From: Acidobacteriota bacterium
GTDB taxonomy: Bacteria > Acidobacteriota > Thermoanaerobaculia > Multivoradales > J023
Assembly (NCBI GenBank): GCA_029263395.1
Contig: JAJCXO010000187.1
Span: 82,561 to 146,560 of the forward strand
Reading direction: 5' to 3'
Length of the DNA stretch: 64,000 bases
Under the pieces are notes generated by a model that was not told where the DNA came from, did not search any database, and saw only the letters and a list, made by a program, of their open reading frames with translations. Within the stretch, counting starts at the first letter, position 1; the number at the start of each line of letters is the position of its first letter. Both the position numbers and the translations under genes were made by a program. Shown one piece after another: positions 52,298 to 62,233 of the stretch.

Positions 52298-54094
52298 TCA
52301 GAGCGACCGCTCGGTGGATGCCACCATGTTTTGGAGCACCTCGACGCCACGCTCGAGCACCAGATCTTGACCCGACACGATTTCGTCGACCGTTGGTGCG
52401 ACTTCGATATCCGGGACGATGCCGACTCCGACGAACTCTCGACCGTCGGGATAGGTGTCCCGTTTGGTGCAGATTCGGGCGCGGCCACCTCCGGGCAGCT
52501 CTATGAATAGCGGCTGGCCGGTCGACCCTCCGGTTTTGCGACCGACGACGGTCACCCGGCCGGCGGCATGAAGAGCCACCACGAAGTCTTCACCGGCGCT
52601 GAAGGTGGCGGCGCCTACCAGCACTACGATCGGACCCCGGAATGGCGTCTCGTCTCGCGGTTCGATCTGATCAGGCTCACCCTCGTACCATGTCTCCTGC
52701 TCTCCCCAGGCTCGGAGCGCCGGCCGATACTGCCGCGTCTTCCAAGCTGAGCCTTCGATCGTTCGGTCGATCAACCGGGAGATGATCTGATCGCCAACCC
52801 GGCTGTCACCGCCGCCGTTTTCCCGCAAATCCAAGATCAAGCCCGACGCGCCCAGAATGTGCGGGAACACTTCGTCGAATTGGTTTGCGGTTCGATCGGA
52901 CCCAAATCCGGGCAGGTTGACGTAGGCCAACCCCTCCGCGACCTCGCGATGCAGGAACCCCTTGCGCGGCGCTCTCGGCAGCCGCCCCGAGCGCGTCAGC
53001 TCTACGACCCGAAGCTCTTGATCCAGCCCTTTCACTTCGAGGCGCACTGTGGTCCCCAACTCGCCATATAACAACGCCGGGAACGCCCGCCGATCCCGAT
53101 CCTGTGATGTTGAAGCCACAATCCGCGGATAGAGTTTCCGTTCGAGCAGCTCCAGGATCGGCTGCCCATCGATCCGCACTACCTCTTCACCAGGTTCCAG
53201 CCGAGCCGCTGCCAGCTCCGCTCTCACCGACGGATCAACAACCTCCTCCAACGGGCTCACTCGTCGCACGATAGCTCGCCCAGCCAGCCCAACCAGTCGA
53301 ACGGGTGGCGCAAAACGAGCCAGGTCGTCTGGACCGTAGACCTGGGTGTGACCGTCTTTCAGCAGCGCGGTCATCTCCCTCAGGTGGCTGTAATAGGCGT
53401 AGGTCGATTCCGCTTGGCGGATCTTCGGCAGATACTCGACCAATATTTGATCCCAATCCAGCTCCGGTACCTGATCGAAAAACGCAAAGTTGGCTTTGAC
53501 CTCACTCCACAGGTGGACCAAACCAACAAGCTTCTGGTCCACGGTGAGATCCGGCGGCAGAAAGTAGTTGTCGACCGGGGCCATGAAGGCCATCCGACTG
53601 TCTTTGGAAAACGCCTTGGACCGGATTTCGCGATTGCGGGCTTTGTCATCCGAGATCACAAAATCAATCGCTAGGCCGGTCTCGGTTGGCTGCCACATCA
53701 TCCATGTGATCACCGGCCAGGCACCCATTTGATCCATCGTGCCGACAACATCGCGATAGAGCTTCTCTGCCCTCACCAACTCCTTGCCATGCTGGTCGAG
53801 GCCGACGATCCAGAACCCTCCATGATCGAGGTAGAGGAAAACCTCGGCGATCCCATAAGGATTGTCGCGGACCTCGAGCCGCACCCCTTCGTCCACCGCC
53901 AATTCGAAACGCAGGTCTTCACCGATCGAAACCCCGATCGACCGTGCGCTGCGTTCTCGTGACAACAGAACGAGTGCGCCCGTATCGTCGTCCGCTGCCA
54001 GAATCCCTGGAGTTCCCGACAGTCCCGACAAGAGAAGGGTCAGAACCAGGATCCCGGACATTCGTCGTCTCAGCTCATGGGCCACGGCAAACAT
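52298..54094 (-). CDS. S41 family (tail-specific/CtpA-like) peptidase, exported
   Basis: The protein has 598 aa from ATG 54094 (GAGGAG six bases upstream; a longer frame into the 42-bp repeats is rejected). Signal segment MSGILVLTLLLSGLSGTPGI. The N-terminal part is unassigned; the middle holds the S41 helper region (MTALLKDGHTQVYGPDDLAR) and a PDZ-like stretch (EEVVRIDGQPILELLERKLY). The catalytic region is LILDLRENGGGDSRVGDQII, then VVLVGAATFSAGEDFVVALH with the nucleophile Ser and GRKTGGSTGQP. It probably acts in the periplasm. Confidence 0.85.
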   Translation of the reverse strand: MFAVAHELRRRMSGILVLTLLLSGLSGTPGILAADDDTGALVLLSRERSARSIGVSIGEDLRFELAVDEGVRLEVRDNPYGIAEVFLYLDHGGFWIVGLDQHGKELVRAEKLYRDVVGTMDQMGAWPVITWMMWQPTETGLAIDFVISDDKARNREIRSKAFSKDSRMAFMAPVDNYFLPPDLTVDQKLVGLVHLWSEVKANFAFFDQVPELDWDQILVEYLPKIRQAESTYAYYSHLREMTALLKDGHTQVYGPDDLARFAPPVRLVGLAGRAIVRRVSPLEEVVDPSVRAELAAARLEPGEEVVRIDGQPILELLERKLYPRIVASTSQDRDRRAFPALLYGELGTTVRLEVKGLDQELRVVELTRSGRLPRAPRKGFLHREVAEGLAYVNLPGFGSDRTANQFDEVFPHILGASGLILDLRENGGGDSRVGDQIISRLIDRTIEGSAWKTRQYRPALRAWGEQETWYEGEPDQIEPRDETPFRGPIVVLVGAATFSAGEDFVVALHAAGRVTVVGRKTGGSTGQPLFIELPGGGRARICTKRDTYPDGREFVGVGIVPDIEVAPTVDEIVSGQDLVLERGVEVLQNMVASTERSL

Positions 54095-54252
54095 CTTCTG
54101 CTCCTCGAGTTGCACGCCTTCAAAGGTCTGCTCAGAAACAAGTCTGCTCAGAAATAGGTCTACTCGAAGAAAGAGTCTATCGCTCCCTGATCTCACGGTT
54201 ATCGAACGATTTAACTCGGAAAACCCGGAAAAAGTCTTGCCCAAGGACTGCC

Positions 54253-54372
54253 GGACCGTCCGACAAGCTTTGGGCAAAATGACATTGTGCTTCAGGACCG
54301 TCCGACAAGCCTTGGGCAAAATGACATTGAGCTTAAGGACCGTCCGACAAGCTTTGTGCAGAGCCATTTGAA
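54253..54372. repeat. Tandem 42-bp repeat array, about three copies
   Basis: Units of GGACCGTCCGACAAGCTTTG plus GGCAAAATGACATTGTGCTTCA start at 54253, 54295 and 54337 (last one incomplete). It is related to the array at 35689-35898. It cuts off the small secreted-protein gene at 54333-54467. Confidence 0.85.
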
Positions 54373-54467
54373 GCCCCCAGAGGGTGACCTGGCCCACACT
54401 CTTCAGCCCAGGAGGATGCCGCTATCGCGATTAAAGTGGACATAACAAAAGCTACCTTAAGAAACAT
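54333..54467 (-). pseudogene. Secreted-protein N-terminus truncated by repeat array
   Basis: A 44-residue frame from ATG 54467 with AGGAG well placed upstream: MFLKVAFVMSTLIAIAASSW then AEECGPGHPLGASNG, after which the frame enters the 42-bp repeat and stops. The signal peptide and ribosome site look genuine and resemble the leader of the gene starting at 1003, so this is probably the 5' stub of a similar secreted protein. Confidence 0.55.
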
Positions 54468-54537
54468 AGACTCTCCTAATGACCCTTGTTGGTCTCAAAT
54501 GTTGGGCGTCGAGGCAGTTGCTGCCCATGGCCTGGTG

Positions 54538-54924
54538 TCAGTCGACAGAGAAGCTCTGAAGCTCGACGGGGACGGCCAGCCCCACACCTATGTAGATGTT
54601 GTCCATTAAAACCACGAAGTCGGTGGCGGCTTCACAATAAAGCGATAGTTGGACCGACTCGGTGTCTGCCAGGACGGTCTGCTCTTCATGGTATTGATCA
54701 AAGGAACCCAGGGTTGGAAGGGCCGGTACCGATCCCGCGGAAATGATCTGCGTTCTGCTACCCGTACAACCTGGAACCTCAAAGACAACAAAGCCAACGG
54801 TGCACGTTGGATTCGCGCCGCTGAGCGTTCTGAAAGATCCACCATGGGCAAGCGTTGGAGTTCCGGTGGTGTCCACGCAAGGAGATCGCACACGTGCAAA
54901 CGACGAGTCAAATCCGGTGACGTA
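54538..54924 (-). pseudogene. C-terminal fragment of a secreted protein, 5' end removed at the IS
   Basis: It reads YVTGFDSSFARVRSPCVDTT, SFRTLSGANPTCTVGFVVFE and ends VPVELQSFSVD. Composition and end suit an exported beta-rich protein. The frame runs into the inverted repeat of the insertion sequence at 54925; the start GTG at 54933 lies in the element. The upstream part is absent from the other side of the element. Confidence 0.65.
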
Positions 54925-56761
54925 TTGCCTCACGGTTTAATGTTACCCGAGGATAGTTGTCGTCGTCTTCGGATTCGTCGGTTTGGAGGGCGAGTTGTCA
55001 CCTTCCTGTCGAGAGCCCTTCGGCCCACCAGGAAGGGTTTTTCGCCTTACCCAGCTCTTCTCTGCTTCTTCCTCCTTTTTCTTCTCTGAGGGCGCGCGAC
55101 ACGACGGCTTAGGTTGCGGCGAGGGAGCGGAGCGACTGAGGGTCTGTCGTGTCGCGCGCGCTTCCGGGTTTGCTCTTCTTTCGGGCTCAGTTGCGGGGTT
55201 GGTGATCACGATCAACTGTCTTGCCATGGCTTGCCTCCAATCCCGCACGCGCCGTTGAAGGGTTCGGAGCTGGCCGGCGGCGAACTCGCCTGGGTGCCTC
55301 TCTCGGAGTCGCTTGAACAGAGCCTTGCCGGTGATGTCCGGCTCCTGCTCCAGCCAATTGCGCGCGTCAGACCAGACAGCCTCGAAGGGATCGGCTCGGG
55401 TCCGCCAAGTGCGGACGCGTTTGGGCCGCTGACGGTGCGTCGGTCGGCTCTCTCCCATCCGCCACAGCTCCGGAAGTTGGGTCAGGAAACTCTCCAGGCT
55501 AGAGTCGGCTTCAGGCCGCTCGTCAGCGCCTCCACTGTGTGTGAGTCGAGCAAGCTCGGCCTGGGCATCGCGCAGATCCTTGATCAGCTCAACGGGGTCT
55601 AGCTCGGCCTGGCGCTGTCTCAGTCGTGCTTTGGTTTCTTCGCTGACTTCGGCATGGGCCAGGAGTCGGTCGCACGGCGTGGCCGGCGGAAAGTACCGTC
55701 GAGTTACTTTGGCGCCGTCTCGCGTCTTGTCTCGCAGCTTGAACGAGGGCTGGAAGAAGTTCACGTACAGGCGTGCGACATCGAACAGCCGAGCCAACGC
55801 CCGAGCCGCCGACACGCCCGCAAGGCGCTCGTAGCCGACAAGACGTCGCACGACAGAGCCGTTCTTCTGTTCCACCCAGGCTTGGTCGTTCTTGCGGTAG
55901 GGCCGCGACCGGGTCTGCTCGATCTTGTGGAGGTCGCAGTACTCCACCAACGTCTCGTTGATGAACACGCTGTCATTGTCCGTGTCGATACCTCGCAGCA
56001 GCACCGGTAGAACAGCGCGGAATCTGTCGAGAGCCTCGGTCACGAGTCCCTGCTCGCGAACCAGTAGAGGCAAGGCGTCGGTCCAGCCGCTGGCGATGTC
56101 GGTCAACACGAAGGAGTGCACGAAGCTGCCGGCCATCACGCCGCCGCAGTGCGCGACCAAGTCGCATTCAAAGTAGCCGGGGATCGGGTCGCCCCAGTCA
56201 CCGAACGTGCGCACCGGCACCTGTTTGCGAATCGCACTACTGGCTACTTGGCGACGGCGACGACGGCCCGCTTTCTCCCGAATCGGCGCCAGCAATCGGT
56301 CAATCGTTGCAGCACTCGCCGCCAACAGGCGTCGCCGTACCTCCTCGTCAAGATGAAGGTGACCATACCGTTCCATCGCTTCCACGAAGCTCGGCATCGC
56401 GGCTTTCAGCCGTTTACCGCAGATCCGATCGGCGGTCTCCCAAACGACGATCAGCGCTGCTCGGACAGCCTCGTCGTAGATCCGCCGGCCTACCCGTTCC
56501 GTGCCTCGCTCAGGCTCAGCCTGATTCAGAAGCCGTAAGGCGTGCTTGCGATGGTAGCCCGTCACGGCAACGAATTCGTCGAGAATCCGGCGCTTCCCAA
56601 CCCGACCCTTGCCTGCGTACCGTTCTCTGACTGCTCTCAAGAGCTCCTTGCGTGTAGCCATGCTGATACGTCTCCCCATAGGTGCCTCCCAGCGTCCATT
56701 CGCTGGGTAGCATTCTCATGAGGCAACGACTCCGCTGCGAGTAGCAGAAACGCTGAGGCAA
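54925..56761 (-). mobile_element. Insertion sequence, about 1.84 kb
   Basis: The left end on + is TTGCCTCACGGTTTAATGTT; the right end read on - is TTGCCTCAGCGTTTCTGCTA. Eight terminal bases match perfectly and several further positions agree. A third copy of TTGCCTCA lies inside the right end (about 56718-56725). One transposase gene fills the element. I see no target duplication: flanks are GACGTA on the left and CGCGCA on the right. Confidence 0.75.
54943..56679 (-). CDS. DDE transposase with integrase core (IS481/ISNCY-like)
   Basis: The protein has 578 aa; GGGAGG precedes ATG 56679. The N-terminal HTH includes VGKRRILDEFVAVTGYHRKH. The rve core shows D in YFECDLVAHCGGVM, D in RGIDTDNDSVFIN and E in NDQAWVEQKNGSVVRRL. 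The C-terminus is a long basic/proline-rich tail. It is apparently intact. Confidence 0.85.
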   Translation of the reverse strand: MGRRISMATRKELLRAVRERYAGKGRVGKRRILDEFVAVTGYHRKHALRLLNQAEPERGTERVGRRIYDEAVRAALIVVWETADRICGKRLKAAMPSFVEAMERYGHLHLDEEVRRRLLAASAATIDRLLAPIREKAGRRRRRQVASSAIRKQVPVRTFGDWGDPIPGYFECDLVAHCGGVMAGSFVHSFVLTDIASGWTDALPLLVREQGLVTEALDRFRAVLPVLLRGIDTDNDSVFINETLVEYCDLHKIEQTRSRPYRKNDQAWVEQKNGSVVRRLVGYERLAGVSAARALARLFDVARLYVNFFQPSFKLRDKTRDGAKVTRRYFPPATPCDRLLAHAEVSEETKARLRQRQAELDPVELIKDLRDAQAELARLTHSGGADERPEADSSLESFLTQLPELWRMGESRPTHRQRPKRVRTWRTRADPFEAVWSDARNWLEQEPDITGKALFKRLRERHPGEFAAGQLRTLQRRVRDWRQAMARQLIVITNPATEPERRANPEARATRQTLSRSAPSPQPKPSCRAPSEKKKEEEAEKSWVRRKTLPGGPKGSRQEGDNSPSKPTNPKTTTTILG

Positions 56762-58220
56762 CGCGCAGTTCGCGCGCCGTCACGGTGGATGCGTCGGGCC
56801 GATCCGGATGCGCAGCTTTGAAAAGCTCGGTCATGAAACTCGCCAACCCGGTTGCACTCTTCTCGGCGCGGCGCGCTGCATCAGCTTCCCGGTTCGCACG
56901 ATCCGCTTCCGCCCTGGCACGGACATAACCGATGCTCGTGCCGACGGTACCGAGGACCAACGCGCAGGCCACCACAAACGCGGCGATCACGCGCCCGCGA
57001 TGACGCCGCATCATCCTACACAGCAGGTAGCCGACGGTGGGCGGGCGAGCGCTGACCGGCTCATTGGCGAGGAAACGCTCGAGGTCGGCTGCCAGCTCGG
57101 CGGCCGAGCCGTAACGTTCCGACGGATCGAACGCAATCGCCTTGAGCGCGATCCGATCGAGATCGCCCCGCAACTGTTTCGACAGATTGACCGGGCGCTG
57201 GCCACGACGTGCGGCGATCGTTCGTCGGGTGTCGGGTTCAACCGTGGTCACTCGGGTGCTCGGCCGCGCCACGTCATCGTCGGCCGAGCGCCGAAGTGCG
57301 GCCAGCGGCGTATCGCCGGCTTCGGCCCACGGCCGCAGACCGGTCAGCAGCTCGTAGAGCACCACCCCGAGCGAGAACACATCCGATCGCAGGTCGATGT
57401 CGCCGCCCTGTCCCAGGGCCTCCGGGCTCATGTAGGCCGGTGTGCCGATGATCTGGTTGCCGGTCGCCAGGGTGGCATCGGCCAGGTTACGATCGAGCCC
57501 CTTGGCGATCCCCAAATCGATGACCTTCGGCACCGCCCGGCCATCGATCTCGGTGACCAAAACGTTCGACGGCTTGAGGTCACGATGCAACAGAAGCTTG
57601 CGGTGGGCGTGATCGACCCCGCGGCAAACGTCGACGAACAGCCGCAGCCGATCCTCGATGCTCAACGAGCGGTCGTCGCAGAAGGTCGTGACCGGTGTTC
57701 CGTCGATCAGCTCCATGGCGAAGTAAGGCAGGTTGTCGGTAGTACCCGCGTCGAGGATCTTGCCGACGTTGGGATGGTCGAGCCGCTCCATGGCGTGACG
57801 TTCGGCCTCGAATCGCGCCCGAGCCTCGCGTCCGGCCACCGCCGTGCGCAAAATCTTGAGCGCCACCCGGCGGCGCACCGGCTTGTCCTGCTCGGCCAAA
57901 AACACCCGCCCCATTCCACCCTCACCGAGCTGCTCGAGCAGCCGATACGGGCCAATCGCCTCAGGCATCTCGGGTGTGACCGCAGCCCGATCGATCAGCG
58001 CCGGCGACTCGAGGAATCCGTCCTCGGTGTCGTCGTCGGCGAGCATCGCCCGGACGTCCGCCGCCACCGACGGATCGCTCGCAGCAAGAATCGCCTCCCG
58101 GTCTGCCACCGGCAGGTCCACCACCTGGGCGAGCAAGGCGAACCGGCGGCGGTCCTCCGATGCTTCGTCTTGATCGTCAAACGACCCCTCAGGCACAGCT
58201 CGGCCGTTGTCGTCGGTCAC
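56637..58220 (-). pseudogene. Membrane Ser/Thr protein kinase truncated by the IS
   Basis: This is a 527-aa frame, of which about 56762-58220 (residues 1-486) is host sequence. Kinase domain about 90-370: LGEGGMGRVFLAEQ, VALKIL, HRDLKPSNVLV, VIDLGIAKG (DLG in place of DFG), GTPAYMSPEAL. One membrane helix follows (VIAAFVVACALVLGTVGTSI). The frame leaves the family at STVTAREL, where these kinases normally continue with TPR repeats, and reads into the IS right end. The kinase part may still be made. It overlaps the sigma factor gene by four bases. Confidence 0.8.
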
Positions 58221-58786
58221 GCCTGGAGCTCCCGCCGGAGCCAGATCCGAGCCGTCTTCCAGTCCCGTTCGGCGGTCGCCAACGAGATGTCGAGCACCTT
58301 GGTCACCTCACGGTTCGTCAGGCCGGCAAAGAAGCGCAGCTCGACCAACTGCGCCGGACGTGGCGCGATCACCGACAGCCGCTCGAGCGCATCGTTGAGA
58401 TCGAGTACATCAACCTCCTGTTGAGCAAGCGGCGTGAAATCCGTCTCGAGGGTCACCAGATCGTTGGAATCGAAGCGCTTTGCGGCTCGCTTGCGGCGTG
58501 CGTGGTCTACGAGGATGCGTCGCATCGCCCGCGCGGCAAGGGCGAAAAAATGGGATCGGTCGTTCGGATGAGCCTCTGAGCCCAATAAACGCAGGAAGGC
58601 CTCGTTGACCAGCTCGGTGGGTTGCAAGGTATGGGAGCGGGACTCTCTGCGCAGGTAGCTGCCGGCGAGACCCCGCAGCTCGCGGTAGACCTGGGGTAGG
58701 AGCTGCTCGGCGACATCCTCGTCGCCAGCGCGCCAACGGGAGAAGAGACGCGTCAGATCTCCTGCGCCGGATGTTCCGTCGCTCAT
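58217..58786 (-). CDS. ECF-type RNA polymerase sigma factor, kinase-linked group
   Basis: The protein has 189 aa from ATG 58786. Region 2: LLPQVYRELRGLAGSYLRRE, LQPTELVNEAFLRLLG, SHFFALAARAMRRILVDHAR. Region 4: LVELRFFAGLTNREVTKVLD with ISLATAERDWKTARIWLRRE. This is the sigma group that typically lies beside a Ser/Thr kinase gene, as here, in Acidobacteria and Planctomycetes. The kinase is thought to control it. Confidence 0.9.
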   Translation of the reverse strand: MSDGTSGAGDLTRLFSRWRAGDEDVAEQLLPQVYRELRGLAGSYLRRESRSHTLQPTELVNEAFLRLLGSEAHPNDRSHFFALAARAMRRILVDHARRKRAAKRFDSNDLVTLETDFTPLAQQEVDVLDLNDALERLSVIAPRPAQLVELRFFAGLTNREVTKVLDISLATAERDWKTARIWLRRELQA

Positions 58787-59269
58787 GACTCCAGACCGTC
58801 TAGCAGTGGCATCTTCAGAGACTACCAGCCAGCGACCGTTCTGAAACGCCGCGGAGGTGGTAGTCAAGACACTTTGATCACTGATCCAATCCGTCATCTG
58901 GTGCGTTGGGGTAGGAGTAGCGGCTGGGGCGGGTCGACTCGAGTGGGTTCCCCGGCACGCTTCAGGGGCAGACTGCACTTCACCGCAGACTCTGTTAGCC
59001 CAGACTTTATTCCTCGGAGCCTGGTACCTAAGACTTTGTGAAGCACGATCTCAGACTTTGTCGGATGGCGCAGTTCGACGAAACTGGCAACACTGGGGGT
59101 ACGAACTAGTGACCGAAAGAGGACGAGACCCGGCCGGCTGAGTCGGCGGCAGTGACGGCTGCACGACCACCCCTTTGGAATGGCCAGGCCTTTGAAACGG
59201 CGTCCTGCCCGGGAAGCGGGCAGGCGGAGTGTCCTCGTCTGCAAACGATCCAAATCAAAAGGAGACGAC
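58787..59269. other. Divergent intergenic region
   Basis: No gene is seen. Three AGACTTTRT motifs (about 59001, 59030 and 59052) might be a short iterated binding site upstream of the sigma factor gene. The right end carries AAAAGGAG for the gene at 59270. Confidence 0.3.
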
Positions 59270-60244
59270 ATGACGCAAGAAAATTCGATCAAACGGCCTC
59301 TGATCCTAGCCCTCGGCACCCTAGTGCTGTTGGCGATTCCCCAAGACGTCACCTCTCAGGAATCGGTCACCGCCGCCCCGCGTGTACCGATAGAGCTACC
59401 ACTCCACTTGAAAAAGCCCCTCGAAGGAACAACGACCACTGGCTTTCCGCAACAATCAGACCAACACCCCGGCCCATTTCCGTTTTCCAGCGTGCACGGA
59501 TTTTTCATGCTCGGAAACGAGAACATCATGTTATACCACTCCTCTTCGTTCCCTTCGATCAACCACCCCTATCAGATGATCATCAACATCAACATTACTC
59601 CGGTAACGGCGTCGGATTTCTATGAAATTGCCTACAACACGATTATTGAAACCGGCTGGACGTGGATCACTCACAACGGCGAGTGGAGCGGCAGCAACCC
59701 CGAGCACATTATTTCCCATGACCCTTTCACATTACCTCACTTCCACGCGGGATCTGTCCCCCATTTAAATGGAGATATTTCTCTGATGTGGACAGAAAGC
59801 CAAACCTACAGCCTATATCGATACATACCCGATGTAACGTTGACCGTCGAGAAGGTCATGTACTTCCGCCGCTTCGACCTGAGCGCGGACTACCCTGAAA
59901 CGCTCACGTATTTACTTTTTGGCATTGGCAATGATGTTTATATGGCGCACTATCTGACGAAAAATAGCGGAACCAAAGAGAACCCCCACCCGTTGGCTTT
60001 CGACGATGTCGTTCGCGTCAACCGCCCGGCGTGGCTGGCGGGCCAGGATGATTTGTTGGAATCTGTCATCGAAGTCAAGATTCCCTCCATTTCGGTCTCT
60101 ACACTGCCGACCGCTAGCCCGTTGCCACTTGACTCCCCGATCAATGTCACGGTGTACGGCCACCCGTCGCTGGGTGGCAATAACTTTACGGTAGAAGTCA
60201 CAGAGGGCATCTGGTTCGACACCCATATCGTCAATGGAAACTAA
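59270..60244 (+). CDS. Exported protein of unknown function upstream of lodA-like gene
   Basis: The protein has 324 aa from ATG 59270 (AAAAGGAG upstream). A signal peptide (RPLILALGTLVLLAIPQDVT) is followed by a beta-rich protein with many aromatic and His residues (SVHGFFMLGNENIMLYHSSS, ITHNGEWSGSNPEHIISHDP, HFHAGSVPHLNGDISLMWTE). I do not recognise the family. It lies 62 bases before the LodA-like gene and may be co-transcribed, perhaps as an accessory exported subunit. Confidence 0.7.
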   Translation: MTQENSIKRPLILALGTLVLLAIPQDVTSQESVTAAPRVPIELPLHLKKPLEGTTTTGFPQQSDQHPGPFPFSSVHGFFMLGNENIMLYHSSSFPSINHPYQMIININITPVTASDFYEIAYNTIIETGWTWITHNGEWSGSNPEHIISHDPFTLPHFHAGSVPHLNGDISLMWTESQTYSLYRYIPDVTLTVEKVMYFRRFDLSADYPETLTYLLFGIGNDVYMAHYLTKNSGTKENPHPLAFDDVVRVNRPAWLAGQDDLLESVIEVKIPSISVSTLPTASPLPLDSPINVTVYGHPSLGGNNFTVEVTEGIWFDTHIVNGN

Positions 60245-60306
60245 TACCGCCTGGAAACCAATACTATCTCGAGGGAAATATCATCTCGAAAACCTGGAAA
60301 GTAATA

Positions 60307-62226
60307 ATGAGCGATCAAGAAATCACGCAGTTCCGTATTTATCCATCCATCGGCATCGCCCGCGTGGGCAACAGCCCCGACGAATACTTTTTTGGCCCTG
60401 AAGCCCCGGGGCCACATCCTCACGACCCGGACAATTTCCGCGACAGCCAGGGACGCATCAAGCGCCAGGCCGCACGCTTTCGCGTCTACGGTTTCAACAG
60501 CGCCGGTGAAGTCGTCAAGGAGATGACGGACGACGATGCGCAAATCCGGTGGACGGTCCAAGTCGCCAACACGAAATCGGCCTGGTTCGACTTCGACTTG
60601 GCCATGGACATTCCGGCGGCCGCAAACATCGCCTCGACCCGGCGGAATCTCGAGATTGAAGACCGAAACATCCTGGAGATCAAGCCAGATGAGATCCAGA
60701 TCCACGGCCGCAACACCAATGCCGACGGCCGCGACGCCGACTATGCCTTCGAAGACGGCTGTTATGGCCCGCAGCAAGACAACGTCTACCTGGGTGAATT
60801 GCGCACGGACGACGCCGGGCGCTTGATCTTCCTGGGCGGCCGCGGTCATTCCGCGAATCCGTGGGGGCATCCCGCGACGACTTTCGCCAACAACAAGGAG
60901 TTTCATGACGATGTTTCCGACGGCTGGGTGGATGCGCGAATTCGTTACCAGGGCCACGATCATCCGGTGCTCGGTGCCTGGGTGGTCACGGGTCCGCCGA
61001 ACTTCGCTCCCGGTATCCAGGGGATTGTCACCGGATACGACTTGCTCTACGACCTGTTCTGCGAAACCCATGTAGAGCTGAGGATCGAAACACCGCGATT
61101 CACAAAGGAGATCTGGCCGCTGTTACGGCGCCTCCCGAACCACCAGTGGGTGAACGCGGGTTTTGCCCGTGATTTTGGCCTCGGCAGTCCCAACGATTGG
61201 AGCAACTCCAACACTGTGCGTCAGTTGGCGAACGATTCGGTGCAGAGCCTGGCCATACGCAACGCGGTCTTCAACCTGTTCCGCAACGCCGACTACAGCT
61301 ACCCCTTGTCCAATGCGGTGCCCGGCTACTACGGTGATGCCATGACCACCGATACTTCGTCGACCGACCCGATGGGATGGATGGCGGTCACCAAAACTCA
61401 GTATCGATGGCTGGAGCAATGGGCGGCGGGCGAGTTCATCGATGACTATCACGCAACCCCGATATCCAACCCTGCTGACGAGGAAGGGTTGGCCATCCTC
61501 GCGCAATCCGACGGGCCCGCGACGCCATTCGAGGAGTTGACTCCGGCCGAACAGGTCCGCGGTATCGACCGGGCGGTATTGGACGAAACTTTGGGTGGCC
61601 CGTTCCACCCTGGCGCCGAGTTCACCTGGCCGATGCGCCAGGGCATCATGTACAGCGAACCGTTCCGTATCAAACGCCGTCAGGCGGAGCCGGACCATGG
61701 TCCTCAGCTCACTCAGAGCAGCGCGTTGGCGCCGGGGGGCCCGCTGGACGGTTCCGTACCGGGCTCGATCTCGCGCTGGATGGCCGTTCCTTGGCAGACC
61801 GACACCTCGTCGTGCCTGTCAGGCTACCTGCCGTTCATCGATGACTATCTGCCCACGTTCTGGCCGGCCAGGGTGCCCAATGACGTACTGACCGAGGCAC
61901 AATTCAAGGCGCTGACCGAGGGCAGCGGCCCGTCACAAGCCGCCTTTACGGATGCTCTGTCCTACCTGCAGCGGCCCAAGTGGTTGCGCGGTATCCGGTA
62001 CCCTAAGGGCATCGCGTTTCCGCAGCAAGTCAACAGCAAGCTGATCGGCGTCAACCGCTTCATCAAAAAATGGTTCGAGGTCGGCATCGTGACCCAAGTC
62101 TGGGCCGACAGCGAGACCCCCGGAATCATTTGGTACGAGACCGGGCGCACGCTGGATCACGACGAAACCGAAGACAGCACGCCAATCCAAGAGGAGAACC
62201 CGCGCGTGCTTTTCGGCCAGGATTGA
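60307..62226 (+). CDS. LodA/GoxA-like amino-acid oxidase family protein
   Basis: This is a 639-aa protein. The N-terminus ITQFRIYPSIGIARVGNSPD followed by EYFFGPE is the LodA family hallmark; also GRGHSANPWGHPATTFANN, GFARDFGLGSPND, LGGPFHPGAEFTWPMR and WMAVPWQTDTSSCLSGYLP. LodA enzymes carry a cysteine tryptophylquinone made from a Cys and a Trp. The Trp in VPWQ is present; the position just before GGPF, where I would expect the Cys, is TL, so the cofactor may be absent. No signal peptide, as usual for the family. Confidence 0.85.
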   Translation: MSDQEITQFRIYPSIGIARVGNSPDEYFFGPEAPGPHPHDPDNFRDSQGRIKRQAARFRVYGFNSAGEVVKEMTDDDAQIRWTVQVANTKSAWFDFDLAMDIPAAANIASTRRNLEIEDRNILEIKPDEIQIHGRNTNADGRDADYAFEDGCYGPQQDNVYLGELRTDDAGRLIFLGGRGHSANPWGHPATTFANNKEFHDDVSDGWVDARIRYQGHDHPVLGAWVVTGPPNFAPGIQGIVTGYDLLYDLFCETHVELRIETPRFTKEIWPLLRRLPNHQWVNAGFARDFGLGSPNDWSNSNTVRQLANDSVQSLAIRNAVFNLFRNADYSYPLSNAVPGYYGDAMTTDTSSTDPMGWMAVTKTQYRWLEQWAAGEFIDDYHATPISNPADEEGLAILAQSDGPATPFEELTPAEQVRGIDRAVLDETLGGPFHPGAEFTWPMRQGIMYSEPFRIKRRQAEPDHGPQLTQSSALAPGGPLDGSVPGSISRWMAVPWQTDTSSCLSGYLPFIDDYLPTFWPARVPNDVLTEAQFKALTEGSGPSQAAFTDALSYLQRPKWLRGIRYPKGIAFPQQVNSKLIGVNRFIKKWFEVGIVTQVWADSETPGIIWYETGRTLDHDETEDSTPIQEENPRVLFGQD

Positions 62227-62233
62227 GCTTCTC

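Noticed and set aside
56808..58424. 538-aa + strand ORF
   Set aside because: Shadow of the kinase gene, whose kinase motifs are unmistakable on the minus strand.
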